Assembly (NCBI GenBank): GCA_016716835.1
Contig: JADJUW010000001.1
Coordinates: 558,001-622,000 of the forward strand
Source of the DNA: Myxococcales bacterium
GTDB taxonomy: Bacteria > Myxococcota_A > Polyangia > Haliangiales > Haliangiaceae
Direction of reading: 5' to 3'
Length of the DNA: 64,000 bases
Shown: in pieces, positions 57,122 to 64,000 of the stretch
Numbering within the stretch: the stretch's first letter is position 1
How the letters are laid out: every line of letters begins with the position of its first letter
Notes under the pieces: model-generated
Database searches by the model: none
Seen by the model: the letters and a program-made list of their open reading frames with translations, nothing else
Told to the model about the DNA's origin: nothing
Made by a program: the position numbers and the translations under genes

Positions 57122-57193
57122 GCTGGCGTAGCTCAACGGTAGAGCACCTGATTTGTAATCAGGGGGTTGCGGGTTCAAGTCCCTCTGCGAGCT
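57122..57193 (+). tRNA. tRNA-Thr (TGT)
   Basis: 72-nt cloverleaf. Acceptor GCTGGCG/TGCGAGC, D-arm GCTC/GAGC, anticodon stem CCTGA/TCAGG with loop TTTGTAA (anticodon TGT, reading ACN as Thr), T-arm with TTCAAGT. No encoded CCA. One acceptor pair (position 4-69) is G/G and one T-stem pair is C/T, both unusual. First tRNA of a four-tRNA cluster ahead of tuf, all on the plus strand. Confidence 0.9.
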
Positions 57194-57244
57194 CGAAAAC
57201 AAGCGAATACGAGGTTATTAGAGATAAGTAGACGATACATATAT

Positions 57245-57327
57245 GGAGGAATACCCGAGTGGCCAAAGGGGACGGGCTGTAAACCCGTTGTTTTTTGACT
57301 TCGAAGGTTCGAATCCTTCTCCCTCCG
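57245..57327 (+). tRNA. tRNA-Tyr (GTA)
   Basis: 83-nt type II tRNA with a long variable arm. Acceptor GGAGGAA/TCCCTCC, anticodon loop CTGTAAA with GTA at 57279-57281, T-arm GAAGG/CCTTC with TTCGAAT. One acceptor pair (6-67) is A/C. No encoded CCA. Second of the cluster. Confidence 0.92.
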
Positions 57328-57329
57328 AC

Positions 57330-57402
57330 GCGGGTGTAACTCAGTTGGTAGAGTTCTAGCTTTCCAAGCTTGATGTCGAGGGTTCGAGTCCCTTCGCCCG
57401 CT
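57330..57402 (+). tRNA. tRNA-Gly (TCC)
   Basis: 73-nt cloverleaf. Acceptor GCGGGTG/CGCCCGC, anticodon loop TTTCCAA (anticodon TCC), T-arm GAGGG/CCCTT with TTCGAGT. Only two bases separate it from tRNA-Tyr, so maturation depends on processing of a polycistronic precursor. No encoded CCA. Confidence 0.93.
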
Positions 57403-57412
57403 CGTTCAGTTT

Positions 57413-57484
57413 GCCCTTGTAGCACAGTGGCAGTGCACTTCCTTGGTAAGGAAGGGGTCGCAAGTTCGATTCTTGCCAAGGGCT
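57413..57484 (+). tRNA. tRNA-Thr (GGT)
   Basis: 72-nt cloverleaf with a fully paired acceptor GCCCTTG/CAAGGGC, anticodon loop TTGGTAA (GGT), T-arm GCAAG/CTTGC with TTCGATT. No encoded CCA. It is the last tRNA before tuf; the order Thr-Tyr-Gly-Thr-tuf is the classic bacterial arrangement. Confidence 0.94.
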
Positions 57485-57526
57485 CGGTTCAAAACAAAAC
57501 AAGTAGATAAGTAAGAAGGAAAAGCC

Positions 57527-58723
57527 ATGTCGAAAGAGAAATTCAATCGTAACAAACCCCACGTAAACATCGGAACGATCGGTCACGTTGACCACGGCAA
57601 GACTACGCTCACCGCGGCGATCACCACGGTCCAAGCGAAAAAAGGTCTGGCCAAGATCATGGCGTTTGACCAAATCGACAAGGCTCCCGAAGAAAAAGCT
57701 CGCGGCATTACGATCGCGACCGCCCACGTGGAATATGAATCAGTCAAGCGTCACTACGCTCACGTCGACTGCCCAGGCCACGCCGACTACATCAAGAACA
57801 TGATCACCGGCGCCGCGCAAATGGACGGCGCAATCCTCGTGGTTGCCGCCACCGACGGCCCAATGCCCCAAACGCGCGAACACGTGCTGCTTGCCAAGCA
57901 AGTGAACGTGCCGTCGATGGTGGTGTTTCTCAATAAGTGCGACATTGCCGATCCGGAAATGCTCGAACTCGTTGAAATGGAAATGCGCGAGCTGCTCAAC
58001 AAGTACGACTTCAAGGGCGACGACGTACCAATCATCCACGGCTCGGCGCTCAAAGCTCTCGAAGGCGACGAGAAGTGGGTCGCGAAAATTACGGAACTGA
58101 TGGACGCTTGCGATTCATTCATTCCAGAACCAAAGCGCGAAACCGACAAGCCGTTCCTCATGCCTGTCGAAGACTCCATGACCATTACGGGCCGTGGCAC
58201 GGTTGTGACTGGCCGGGTTGAGCGCGGCGTCGTCAAGGTTGGCGACGAACTCGAACTCGTCGGCATGCGCGCCGAGGGCGAAGATCAAATCAAGAAGACC
58301 ACTTGCACGGGCATCGAAATGTTCCGCAAGCTGCTCGACGAAGGCCAAGCTGGCGATAACTGCGGCTTGCTCCTTCGCGGCATCGCGCGCGAAGACGTCA
58401 AGCGCGGCATGGTGCTCGCTAAGCCAGGCTCGGTGAAGCCTCACCGCAAGTTTACGGCCGAAATCTATGTCCTCAAGAAGGAAGAAGGCGGCCGTCACAC
58501 GCCGTTCTTTAACGACTATCGTCCGCAATTCTACTTCCGCACCACGGACGTAACCGGCACGGTTCGATTGCCTGAAGGACGCGAAATGGTCATGCCTGGC
58601 GACAACGTTCAGCTCGACATCGAGCTGCATAACCGTATCGCTTGCGAAGAAGGCCTGCGATTTGCGATTCGCGAAGGTGGCCGCACCGTCGGCGCCGGCG
58701 TCGTAACGAAAATTATCGAGTAA
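57527..58723 (+). CDS. tuf: elongation factor Tu
   Basis: GTPase that brings aminoacyl-tRNA to the ribosome. 398 aa. G1 GHVDHGKTTL, G3 DCPGHADY with the catalytic His, G4 NKCD, G5 in GSALKAL; domains 2 and 3 are complete (GRGTVVTGRVERG; HNRIACEEGLRFAIREGGRTVGAGVVTKI). An AGAAGGAAAAG ribosome-binding site precedes ATG 57527. It is transcribed with the four tRNA genes and ends at a strong terminator. Its codon usage is more biased than that of neighbouring accessory genes. Confidence 0.99.
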   Translation: MSKEKFNRNKPHVNIGTIGHVDHGKTTLTAAITTVQAKKGLAKIMAFDQIDKAPEEKARGITIATAHVEYESVKRHYAHVDCPGHADYIKNMITGAAQMDGAILVVAATDGPMPQTREHVLLAKQVNVPSMVVFLNKCDIADPEMLELVEMEMRELLNKYDFKGDDVPIIHGSALKALEGDEKWVAKITELMDACDSFIPEPKRETDKPFLMPVEDSMTITGRGTVVTGRVERGVVKVGDELELVGMRAEGEDQIKKTTCTGIEMFRKLLDEGQAGDNCGLLLRGIAREDVKRGMVLAKPGSVKPHRKFTAEIYVLKKEEGGRHTPFFNDYRPQFYFRTTDVTGTVRLPEGREMVMPGDNVQLDIELHNRIACEEGLRFAIREGGRTVGAGVVTKIIE

Positions 58724-58748
58724 TTGCAAATACTTATGTTTTGAACCA

Positions 58749-58775
58749 AGGCACCCAACGTTGGGTGCCTTTTTT
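58749..58775 (+). terminator. intrinsic terminator after tuf
   Basis: A 22-base perfect palindrome (arms AGGCACCCAAC/GTTGGGTGCCT, 58749-58770) immediately followed by a T run through 58775. It separates the tRNA-tuf unit from the tRNA-Trp-secE-nusG unit, 26 bases after the tuf stop codon. Confidence 0.93.
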
Positions 58776-58959
58776 CGTGCTCGGCGACGTGACGATCCGG
58801 CAACGCGAAAGAGATTGCTAGTGCTTGCGGCGCTGCAGCCCGTGCGGTATGTGTCCGCTTCGCTTTGGGTCGCCAGTTTAGAAGAACCACCGATTTTGAC
58901 GAAGCACTGCCATATAGCTTCAGGAGACAAAGGTAACGTATTGATTTTATTTTAAAAAT

Positions 58960-59031
58960 AGGCGAGTAGCTCAATGGTAGAGCATCCGTCTCCAAAGCGG
59001 AGGGCTGGGGGTTCGAGTCCCTTCTCGCCTG
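58960..59031 (+). tRNA. tRNA-Trp (CCA)
   Basis: 72-nt cloverleaf. Acceptor AGGCGAG/CTCGCCT, D-arm GCTC/GAGC, anticodon loop CTCCAAA (anticodon CCA), T-arm GGGGG/CCCTT with TTCGAGT. Discriminator G, no encoded CCA. It is 28-38 bases before secE, the conserved tRNA-Trp-secE-nusG order. Confidence 0.95.
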
Positions 59032-59068
59032 CAGATTTTTCAACCTAAATGATTTAAGAGTGAACATC

Positions 59069-59443
59069 GTGGCCCAACAAGATCTTGCACCCAACAAACC
59101 CGTCCACCTCATGTATTTGTGCGGTGCGATTGTGATGTTTTATTTGCTGCAATGGACTACGGCGTGGGTCTGGGGCACGTTTGCGCCGCTGCCAAGTGAG
59201 TTCCAAATGACCGTGATGGCAGGCGTGGCAACACTTGTGATCACGGCCGTGTTGTACCGCCACGAGCGAGCGTACAAGTTTTGTGACGACGTCGCCGGCG
59301 AGCTAAAAAAAGTGACCTGGCCGACCGGCAAAGAGGTGCGCGCTTCAACAATCGTCGTCGTAGTCGTAACGTTGATCGCCGCCGTCATTCTTGGTTCCAT
59401 GGATTATGGCTGGGGTCGTCTCACGAAGTGGTTATATGAATAA
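59069..59443 (+). CDS. secE: preprotein translocase subunit SecE
   Basis: Clamps the two halves of SecY in the Sec translocon. 124 aa from GTG 59069, three predicted membrane helices (LMYLCGAIVMFYLLQW; MTVMAGVATLVITAVL; STIVVVVVTLIAAVILG) and the family signature ELKKVTWPTGKEV before the last helix. AAGAG at 59056-59060 is well placed for this start; GTG 59060 is the alternative and adds three residues. The stop overlaps the nusG start. Confidence 0.94.
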   Translation: MAQQDLAPNKPVHLMYLCGAIVMFYLLQWTTAWVWGTFAPLPSEFQMTVMAGVATLVITAVLYRHERAYKFCDDVAGELKKVTWPTGKEVRASTIVVVVVTLIAAVILGSMDYGWGRLTKWLYE

Positions 59444-60032
59444 GTCATCTGAATCTACTGCTGCTGCGACGGTCGCTTCTCCGGAAGGCACGGCTGCTGA
59501 GCCCGCGACGATGAAGTGGTTCATCGTGCACACCTATTCCGGTCATGAAAACCGGGCGAGGCTATCCCTGCTGGACCGTGCAAAGACCGCCAATCTGATG
59601 GAAAGTTTTGGCCAAATCTTGGTGCCAACGGAGAGCGTCTCCAAGGTTGTCGAGGGGCAAAAGCGCACCACAACCCGCAAGTTCTTCCCTGGCTACATCT
59701 TTGTCCAAATGTTGCTCGACGACCGAACCTTCAACCTCGTCAAAAATACGCCGAAGGTTACGGGCTTTCTTGGTGGTACCAAGCCGTCGCCAGTGCCAGA
59801 GCGTGAAATCACCGGCCTGCAGACGACAATGGTCGAAGGCAAGGTGCCGAAAAAAGTCAAGGTTTCGTTCGAAGTTGGCGAAACCGTGCGGGTCGTAGAA
59901 GGCCCGTTTGCCAATTTCTCAGGCACCGTCGAGCAAGTAAATGCGGAGAAAGCCAAGCTCCGGGTATCGGTTTCCATGTTTAGTCGGGCGACGACAGTTG
60001 AGCTTGACTTTGGTCACGTAGAGAAAGCATAA
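59436..60032 (+). CDS. nusG: transcription antitermination factor NusG
   Basis: Binds the RNA polymerase clamp and links it to Rho or the ribosome. 198 aa from ATG 59436, which overlaps the secE stop. The NGN domain is WFIVHTYSGHENRARLSLLDRA, KRTTTRKFFPGYIFVQM, NLVKNTPKVTGFLGG. The C-terminal KOW domain is FEVGETVRVVEGPFANFSGTVEQVNAEKAKLRVSVSMFSRATTVELDF. An Ala/Glu-rich N-terminal extension of about 25 residues precedes NGN, common in this phylum. Confidence 0.97.
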   Translation: MNKSSESTAAATVASPEGTAAEPATMKWFIVHTYSGHENRARLSLLDRAKTANLMESFGQILVPTESVSKVVEGQKRTTTRKFFPGYIFVQMLLDDRTFNLVKNTPKVTGFLGGTKPSPVPEREITGLQTTMVEGKVPKKVKVSFEVGETVRVVEGPFANFSGTVEQVNAEKAKLRVSVSMFSRATTVELDFGHVEKA

Positions 60033-60037
60033 ACGGC

Positions 60038-60061
60038 GCCCCCACGTTGGTTTTAGGGGGC
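60038..60061 (+). promoter_or_regulatory. hairpin in nusG-rplK spacer
   Basis: GCCCCC (60038-60043) and GGGGGC (60056-60061) pair around a 12-base loop, directly before the AGGA box of rplK. Position matches the site where L1 controls rplKA translation in Escherichia coli, but no L1-site bases can be verified, so the link to L1 is a guess. Confidence 0.35.
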
Positions 60062-60075
60062 ATTAGGAAAACGTC

Positions 60076-60498
60076 ATGAAAAAGGTAACCGCACTTATCA
60101 AGCTCCAGTGTCCTGCAGGCAAAGCCATGCCTGGTCCGCCTGTCGGTCCGGCGCTCGGCGCGCACAAGCTAAACATCATGATGTTTTGCAAAGAGTTCAA
60201 CGCCCGCACGGCGCCACTCGGAGACACCATCATTCCCGTGGTCATCACGGCGTTTTCCGATAACTCATTTACATTCATCACCAAGACGCCGCCGGCGTCA
60301 ATTCTGATCAAAAAGGCGTGCAAGCTTGAAAGCGGCTCGAAGGAGCCCAACAAGACCAAGGTCGGCAAGATCAGCAAGAAGCAAGTCCAAGAGATCGCCG
60401 AGATCAAGCTCCAGGACCTCAACACCAATGACCTGCAGGCTGCCATGCGTTCCGTCATGGGCACCGCGCGCTCAATGGGCGTCGACGTCATCGATTAA
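60076..60498 (+). CDS. rplK: 50S ribosomal protein L11
   Basis: uL11, part of the GTPase-associated centre that binds the thiostrepton loop of 23S rRNA. 140 aa. Full-length match: LIKLQCPAGKAMPGPPVGPALG, HKLNIMMFCKEFNART, IPVVITAFSDNSFTFITKTPPAS, KVGKISKKQVQEIAEIKLQDLN, SVMGTARSMGVDV. Start ATG 60076 with AGGA nearby. Confidence 0.98.
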   Translation: MKKVTALIKLQCPAGKAMPGPPVGPALGAHKLNIMMFCKEFNARTAPLGDTIIPVVITAFSDNSFTFITKTPPASILIKKACKLESGSKEPNKTKVGKISKKQVQEIAEIKLQDLNTNDLQAAMRSVMGTARSMGVDVID

Positions 60499-60602
60499 GG
60501 CACCGACAAGTAAAAAAATATCTCATAGCGAACCATCCTGGGAGCCGATGCGCGAATGTTCGTCGCTAGGCGCTTTACCAGGCCTCGCAGAGGAAAAAGA
60601 CA

Positions 60603-61304
60603 ATGGCTGGCAAGAAGTACAAAAAAGCAATCGAAGGTTGGGACCGCAGCAAGAAGCACTCGCTCGCCGAGGCCTGCGCGCTGATCGAGAAAACCAAGAT
60701 CTCGTCCAAATGGGATGAAACCGTCGACGCCTCGGTGCGTCTTGGCGTCAATCCAAAATACGCCGACCAGATGGTCCGCGGTTCAGTCGTGCTCCCGCAT
60801 GGCACCGGAAAAACCAAGGTTGTTTTGGTTATTTGCAAAGGCGAAAAAGTCAAAGAGGCGCTCGATGCGGGCGCTGATTTCGCCGGCAATGACGAATACA
60901 TCAACAAGATCAAAGACGAAAACTGGTTTGGCTTCGACACCCTCGTCGCGACGCCAGACATGATGGTCTCGATTGGTAAGATCGGCCGCGTCCTTGGTCC
61001 CAAAGGCCTGATGCCAAACCCGAAAGTCGGCACCGTCACCGCCGACGTTGCAAAAGCAGTTACCGAGCTCAAGGCCGGCCGGATCGAGTTCAAGGTCGAA
61101 AAAGCCGGTATCATTCAAACCCCAATTGGCCGTGCCTCATTCGGCGGCGCCAAGCTAACCGATAACTTGTTTGCGCTCCTGACGACCCTTCAAAAGCTCA
61201 AGCCCGCGACGGCCAAGGGCACGTACATGAAGTCTGTCGTTATTTCGACTACCCATGGTCCTGGAATCAAGGTAGAAGCGTCGTCATTCATCACCGAGGA
61301 ATAG
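60603..61304 (+). CDS. rplA: 50S ribosomal protein L1
   Basis: uL1, builds the mobile L1 stalk and can repress its own operon. 233 aa. Signature blocks: KKYKKAIEGWDRSKKHSLAEA, ETVDASVRLGVNPKYADQMVRGSVVLPHGTGK, GFDTLVATPDMM, GRVLGPKGLMPNPKVGTVT, and VEASSF at the C-terminus. The 104-base spacer from rplK contains a GC-rich stem region but nothing I can classify. The start ATG 60603 follows an AGAGGAAAAAG box. Confidence 0.98.
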   Translation: MAGKKYKKAIEGWDRSKKHSLAEACALIEKTKISSKWDETVDASVRLGVNPKYADQMVRGSVVLPHGTGKTKVVLVICKGEKVKEALDAGADFAGNDEYINKIKDENWFGFDTLVATPDMMVSIGKIGRVLGPKGLMPNPKVGTVTADVAKAVTELKAGRIEFKVEKAGIIQTPIGRASFGGAKLTDNLFALLTTLQKLKPATAKGTYMKSVVISTTHGPGIKVEASSFITEE

Positions 61305-61463
61305 TGAATTAGCACCAGCTAGAACGACATACTAACTCTACCAAAGAAATAGGCGGCCTCGGCCCGAAGCGTCCTGTGGAGGTAGAGGGACCGCGCAGTC
61401 TGATGCGCGTCGCCCTCGGCCTTTTGATTTGGCCGGGGGTTTTGTGCTTCTAGGAAGGAAATT
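61305..61463 (+). promoter_or_regulatory. rplJ leader (L10-leader-like), with attenuator-like hairpin
   Basis: A 159-base untranslated stretch between rplA and rplJ at the position of the L10 autoregulatory leader. It is rich in paired GC segments. The last hairpin (CCTCGGCC 61414-61421 with GGCCGGGG 61431-61438, loop TTTTGATTT) is followed by GTTTTGTG, so it may act as an attenuator. Assignment as an L10(L12)4-binding leader is from position and secondary structure only. Confidence 0.5.
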
Positions 61464-62033
61464 ATGGATCGCGGACAAAAAGAACAAGTACTAGGCGAAA
61501 TCAAAGAAGCATTTGGCAACGTGGTCAGCGTCGTGTTGGCAGAGAACCACGGCGTCGACGTGCCGACGGTTACCGACATGCGCGCCGAGTTTCGCAAAAA
61601 CGGCTGCTCGTTTCGCGTGCTCAAAAATTCGTTGGTGAAAATTGCCGTTAAGGGCTCCGAGATGGAAGGCATGACGACCCTCCTCAAGGGCCCAACCGCG
61701 GTCATCTGGAGCAATGACACGCCCCAAATGCCGGCGAAATTGGCTCTCAAATGGGCCAAGGACCATCCCAAGTTCGTCATCAAGGGTGGCTTCTACGACG
61801 GCCAGGTCCTCGACCAAGCCGGCGTCGAAATGCTTTCCAAGTTGCCGACCAAGGACGATGCGCGCGCAAGCCTGCTCATGACGTTCCTTGCGGCCCCAAG
61901 CACCTTCGCGTATCTCATCGATGCTCAAAAGCGCAAGCTCGTCGAGGGCGGCGCCGCCGATGTCGCCGCCGAAGCACCAGCAGCTGCAGCCCCAGATGTC
62001 GCCCCCGAAACCGCAGCCGCGCCTGCGGAATAA
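61464..62033 (+). CDS. rplJ: 50S ribosomal protein L10
   Basis: uL10, base of the ribosomal stalk that anchors L12 dimers. 189 aa. RNA-binding domain: DRGQKEQVLGEIKEAFGNVVSVVLAENHGVDVPTVTDMRAEFRKN, VLKNSLVKIAV, GPTAVIWSND. The helical C-terminal region for L12 (LLMTFLAAPSTFAYLIDAQKRKL) is followed by a tail of Ala, Pro and acidic residues. Start ATG 61464 with AAGGAAA before it. Confidence 0.97.
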   Translation: MDRGQKEQVLGEIKEAFGNVVSVVLAENHGVDVPTVTDMRAEFRKNGCSFRVLKNSLVKIAVKGSEMEGMTTLLKGPTAVIWSNDTPQMPAKLALKWAKDHPKFVIKGGFYDGQVLDQAGVEMLSKLPTKDDARASLLMTFLAAPSTFAYLIDAQKRKLVEGGAADVAAEAPAAAAPDVAPETAAAPAE

Positions 62034-62069
62034 CTAATTGAACAACCTCAAAAAGGAAAGAGAAAAACC

Positions 62070-62441
62070 ATGTCAGTTTCACAAGATCAAGTAGTCGATT
62101 TTCTAAGCAATCTCACCGTCAAAGAACTGGTCGCGTTGACCCAGTCGCTCGAAGAAAAATGGGGCGTTAAGGCTGCTCCAGTTGCCGTCGCCGGCCCAGC
62201 TGCCGCGGCAGCGGCTCCAGCAGAGGCGCAAACCGAGTTTACGGTCGTGCTCAAGGACAAGGGCGCTTCGGCGATTAACGTTATCAAGGTTGTGCGGGAA
62301 ATCACCGGCCTTGGTCTCAAGGACGCCAAAGACCTCGTCGATGGCGCACCCAAAGACGTCAAGGTTGGCGTGCCGAAGGCCGAAGCCGACGAGATCGCCA
62401 AGAAGCTCAAGGATGCTGGCGCAACCGTTGAACTGAAGTAG
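62070..62441 (+). CDS. rplL: 50S ribosomal protein L7/L12
   Basis: bL12, the multi-copy stalk protein that recruits translational GTPases. 123 aa. N-terminal dimerisation region (VDFLSNLTVKELVALTQSLEEKWGV), an Ala/Pro hinge (AVAGPAAAAAAPAEAQ), and the C-terminal factor-binding domain (FTVVLKDKGASAINVIKVVREITGLGLKDAKDLVDGAP). Preceded by AAAGGAAAGAG. 212 bases then separate it from rpoB. Confidence 0.98.
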   Translation: MSVSQDQVVDFLSNLTVKELVALTQSLEEKWGVKAAPVAVAGPAAAAAAPAEAQTEFTVVLKDKGASAINVIKVVREITGLGLKDAKDLVDGAPKDVKVGVPKAEADEIAKKLKDAGATVELK

Positions 62442-62462
62442 TTTGAGTTAAATTCAGCGTAG

Positions 62463-62491
62463 AGCTAGCCAGTTTGGCTAGCTTTTTTTTT
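62463..62491 (+). terminator. intrinsic terminator/attenuator between rplL and rpoB
   Basis: Stem AGCTAGCC (62463-62470) with GGCTAGCT (62476-62483), loop AGTTT, followed by a run of nine Ts from 62483. A strong terminator here would reduce rpoB transcription relative to rplJL, as the rplL-rpoB attenuator does in Escherichia coli. The remaining spacer before rpoB shows no consensus -35/-10 pair. Confidence 0.88.
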
Positions 62492-62653
62492 GGCACGCAT
62501 TCTTGCATAGCCAGATCTAACTACATTGGCCCGGGTTGTGCTATACGCCCGACTCTTCTGCCTACTCCAAGTCTCCTCGGCGGTTATCGGTGACCGCGGC
62601 GGCCCTTGGTATGGACCATTTTCGTTCGCTACTGCCCTAGGGGAAAACAACAT

Positions 62654-64000
62654 ATGGCGTCGGTCATCCAAGACAACTTTCGCGTAAGAAAGAGCTTTGC
62701 CAAACTTAAGCATGCGATTGAGATTCCAAATCTCATCGACATTCAAAAAAAGTCATACGACAAGTTTTTGCAAATCGATATGACCTCGGAAGAGCGCGAA
62801 GACATTGGCCTTCAGGCCGTCTTCAAGAGCGTCTTCCCGATCAAAGATTTCTCGGAAACCGCCTCGCTCGAGTTCGTTTCTTACACCCTTGAAAAGCCCA
62901 AGTATGATGTCGACGAGTGTCGCGCACGCGGCATGACCTATGCGGCGCCGGTCAAGGTGATGATTCGCCTTCTGGTGTGGGACGTCAACGAGGAGACCCG
63001 CGAGCGTTCGATTCGCGAAGTAAACGAAAACGACGTCTACTTCGGCGAAATCCCGCTAATGACCGACAGCGGCACCTTCATCATCAACGGCACCGAGCGC
63101 GTTATTGTTGCGCAGCTGCACCGTTCGCCGGGCGTGTTTTTTGACGACGACAAGGGCAAGACCCATTCCTCGGGCAAGCTGCTCTATTCGGCGCGCATCA
63201 TCCCGTACCGCGGATCATGGCTCGACTTTGAATTCGATCACAAGGACTTGTTGTTTGCTCGCATCGACCGCCGCCGCAAGCTCTACGCCACCGTGCTGTT
63301 GCGTGCGCTTGGCTACACCACCGAAGAGCTGCTCAATACGTTCTACGCGACCGAGTTCGTGCACTTCGAGGCGGGCAAGAAGTTCTCACGCGAAGTTAAC
63401 TATGAGTTGCTGATCGGCCAGCGCGCCACGCGCGACGTCAAGCATCCGACCACCAAAGAAGTCTTGGTCAAGAAGAACCGCAAGTTCACCAAGGGCGCGA
63501 TCCGCAAGCTGCAAGACTCCAAGGTCGAGCGACTGCCGATGGACCTCGACGAGGTGGTTGGCAAGGTCTCCGCACGTGACGTCATCGACGAGTCCACCGG
63601 CGAAGTCTTGTTGCAATGCAACGAAGACCTGACCGAGACCAAGGTCGAGGCGCTGCGCGATCGCGGCATCGAAAAGGTCGAAGTTCTCTTTATCGACAAC
63701 CTCAACGTCGGGCCGTATCTGCGCAACACCTTGCTTGCCGACAAGCTGCAAGGCCCCGAAGAAGCGCTCATGGAAATCTATCGTCGCCTGCGGCCAGGCG
63801 ACAACCCAACGCTCGAGTCCGCGCAGGACTTGTTTCAGAAGCTGTTCTTCAACGCCGAGCGCTATGACCTCTCGCGCGTCGGGCGCCTCAAGCTGAACTA
63901 CAAGTTCAAGCTCGACGAATCGATCGAGAACACGACCCTGACCAATCGCGACATTCTCGAGACGGTGCGCTATCTCATCGAGCTGCGCAACGGGCGTGGC
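62654..64000 (+). CDS. rpoB: DNA-directed RNA polymerase subunit beta (partial)
   Basis: Catalytic-core subunit; the first 449 codons are visible and the gene leaves the window. N-terminal landmarks: RKSFAKLKHAIEIPNLIDIQKKSYDKFL, the protrusion PIKDFSETASLEFVSYTLEKPKYDVDECRARGMTYAAPVKVMIRLLVWD, GEIPLMTDSGTFIINGTERVIVAQLHRSPGVFF and SARIIPYRGSWLDFEFD. The rifampicin region lies beyond the edge. Start ATG 62654 with only a weak ribosome-binding site (GGGGAAAACAAC). It follows the rplL attenuator. Confidence 0.98.
   Translation, partial: MASVIQDNFRVRKSFAKLKHAIEIPNLIDIQKKSYDKFLQIDMTSEEREDIGLQAVFKSVFPIKDFSETASLEFVSYTLEKPKYDVDECRARGMTYAAPVKVMIRLLVWDVNEETRERSIREVNENDVYFGEIPLMTDSGTFIINGTERVIVAQLHRSPGVFFDDDKGKTHSSGKLLYSARIIPYRGSWLDFEFDHKDLLFARIDRRRKLYATVLLRALGYTTEELLNTFYATEFVHFEAGKKFSREVNYELLIGQRATRDVKHPTTKEVLVKKNRKFTKGAIRKLQDSKVERLPMDLDEVVGKVSARDVIDESTGEVLLQCNEDLTETKVEALRDRGIEKVEVLFIDNLNVGPYLRNTLLADKLQGPEEALMEIYRRLRPGDNPTLESAQDLFQKLFFNAERYDLSRVGRLKLNYKFKLDESIENTTLTNRDILETVRYLIELRNGRG

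Overview
The window looks like a chromosomal segment of a high-GC myxobacterium (Myxococcota; I cannot place it lower). The main reasons are a c-subunit of ATP synthase with an N-terminal signal peptide, Ser/Thr kinases of the HRDxSPxN type, a MYXO-CTERM-like tail on a secreted protein, many lipoproteins, an NtrC-type two-component system, an ECF sigma/NrsF pair and a typical tRNA-tuf-tRNA-Trp-secE-nusG-rplKAJL-rpoB cluster. No prophage, insertion sequence, CRISPR array or plasmid signature was seen.

Layout. 1-2450 (minus): an F0 ATP synthase operon transcribed atpZ, atpI, atpB, atpE, followed by a cNMP-binding protein cut by the window edge. 2.5-9.1 kb: hemL, two tandem paralogous lipoproteins, a DUF924 protein and gyrA. 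9.2-17.7 kb: a thioredoxin-like DUF255 protein, a UMF1/Atg22-type transporter, a very large secreted subtilisin-like/FG-GAP protein, a polysaccharide flippase and a lipoprotein. 17.7-23 kb: a 1122-aa TPR membrane protein and a Ser/Thr kinase separated by an intergenic repeat cluster. 23-29.7 kb: a DksA/TraR-type protein and a variant clpX, then corA with a PP2C phosphatase, a DUF3108 protein, pdxA and a Crp/Fnr regulator. 29.7-40.8 kb: a transglutaminase-like protein, an MFS transporter, an N-formylglutamate amidohydrolase relative, a double HCCA-isomerase-like protein, an ECF sigma/NrsF pair, a CapA-like lipoprotein and a secreted protein that may be carbohydrate-active. 40.8-49.7 kb (minus): a kinase/PEGA/membrane-protein operon, a beta-helix lipoprotein, then gcvT-gcvH plus a lipoprotein, and an SDR. 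49.7-57 kb: a Nudix protein, then an operon of a double ATP-grasp ligase, a histidine kinase and a sigma-54 regulator, and a TPR lipoprotein. 57-64 kb (plus): the translation/transcription cluster from tRNA-Thr to rpoB, which runs off the window.

Two themes stand out. First, at least five otherwise intact genes (atpB, the S8 protein, the flippase, the histidine kinase and the double ATP-grasp ligase) are broken by a single-base indel at a short homopolymer. In each case adding or removing one base restores a family-consistent sequence. This points to base-calling or assembly errors, or less likely very recent slippage, so I annotate them as single genes spanning both frames. Second, several enzymes carry substitutions in key motifs without a frame problem: clpX has Val in place of the Walker B Glu, CorA has GQN instead of GMN, the DUF255 protein lacks the first Cys of CxxC, and the S8 protein has degenerate catalytic blocks. 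These, the double ATP-grasp/two-component operon and the kinase/PEGA operon are the best leads for unusual biology.
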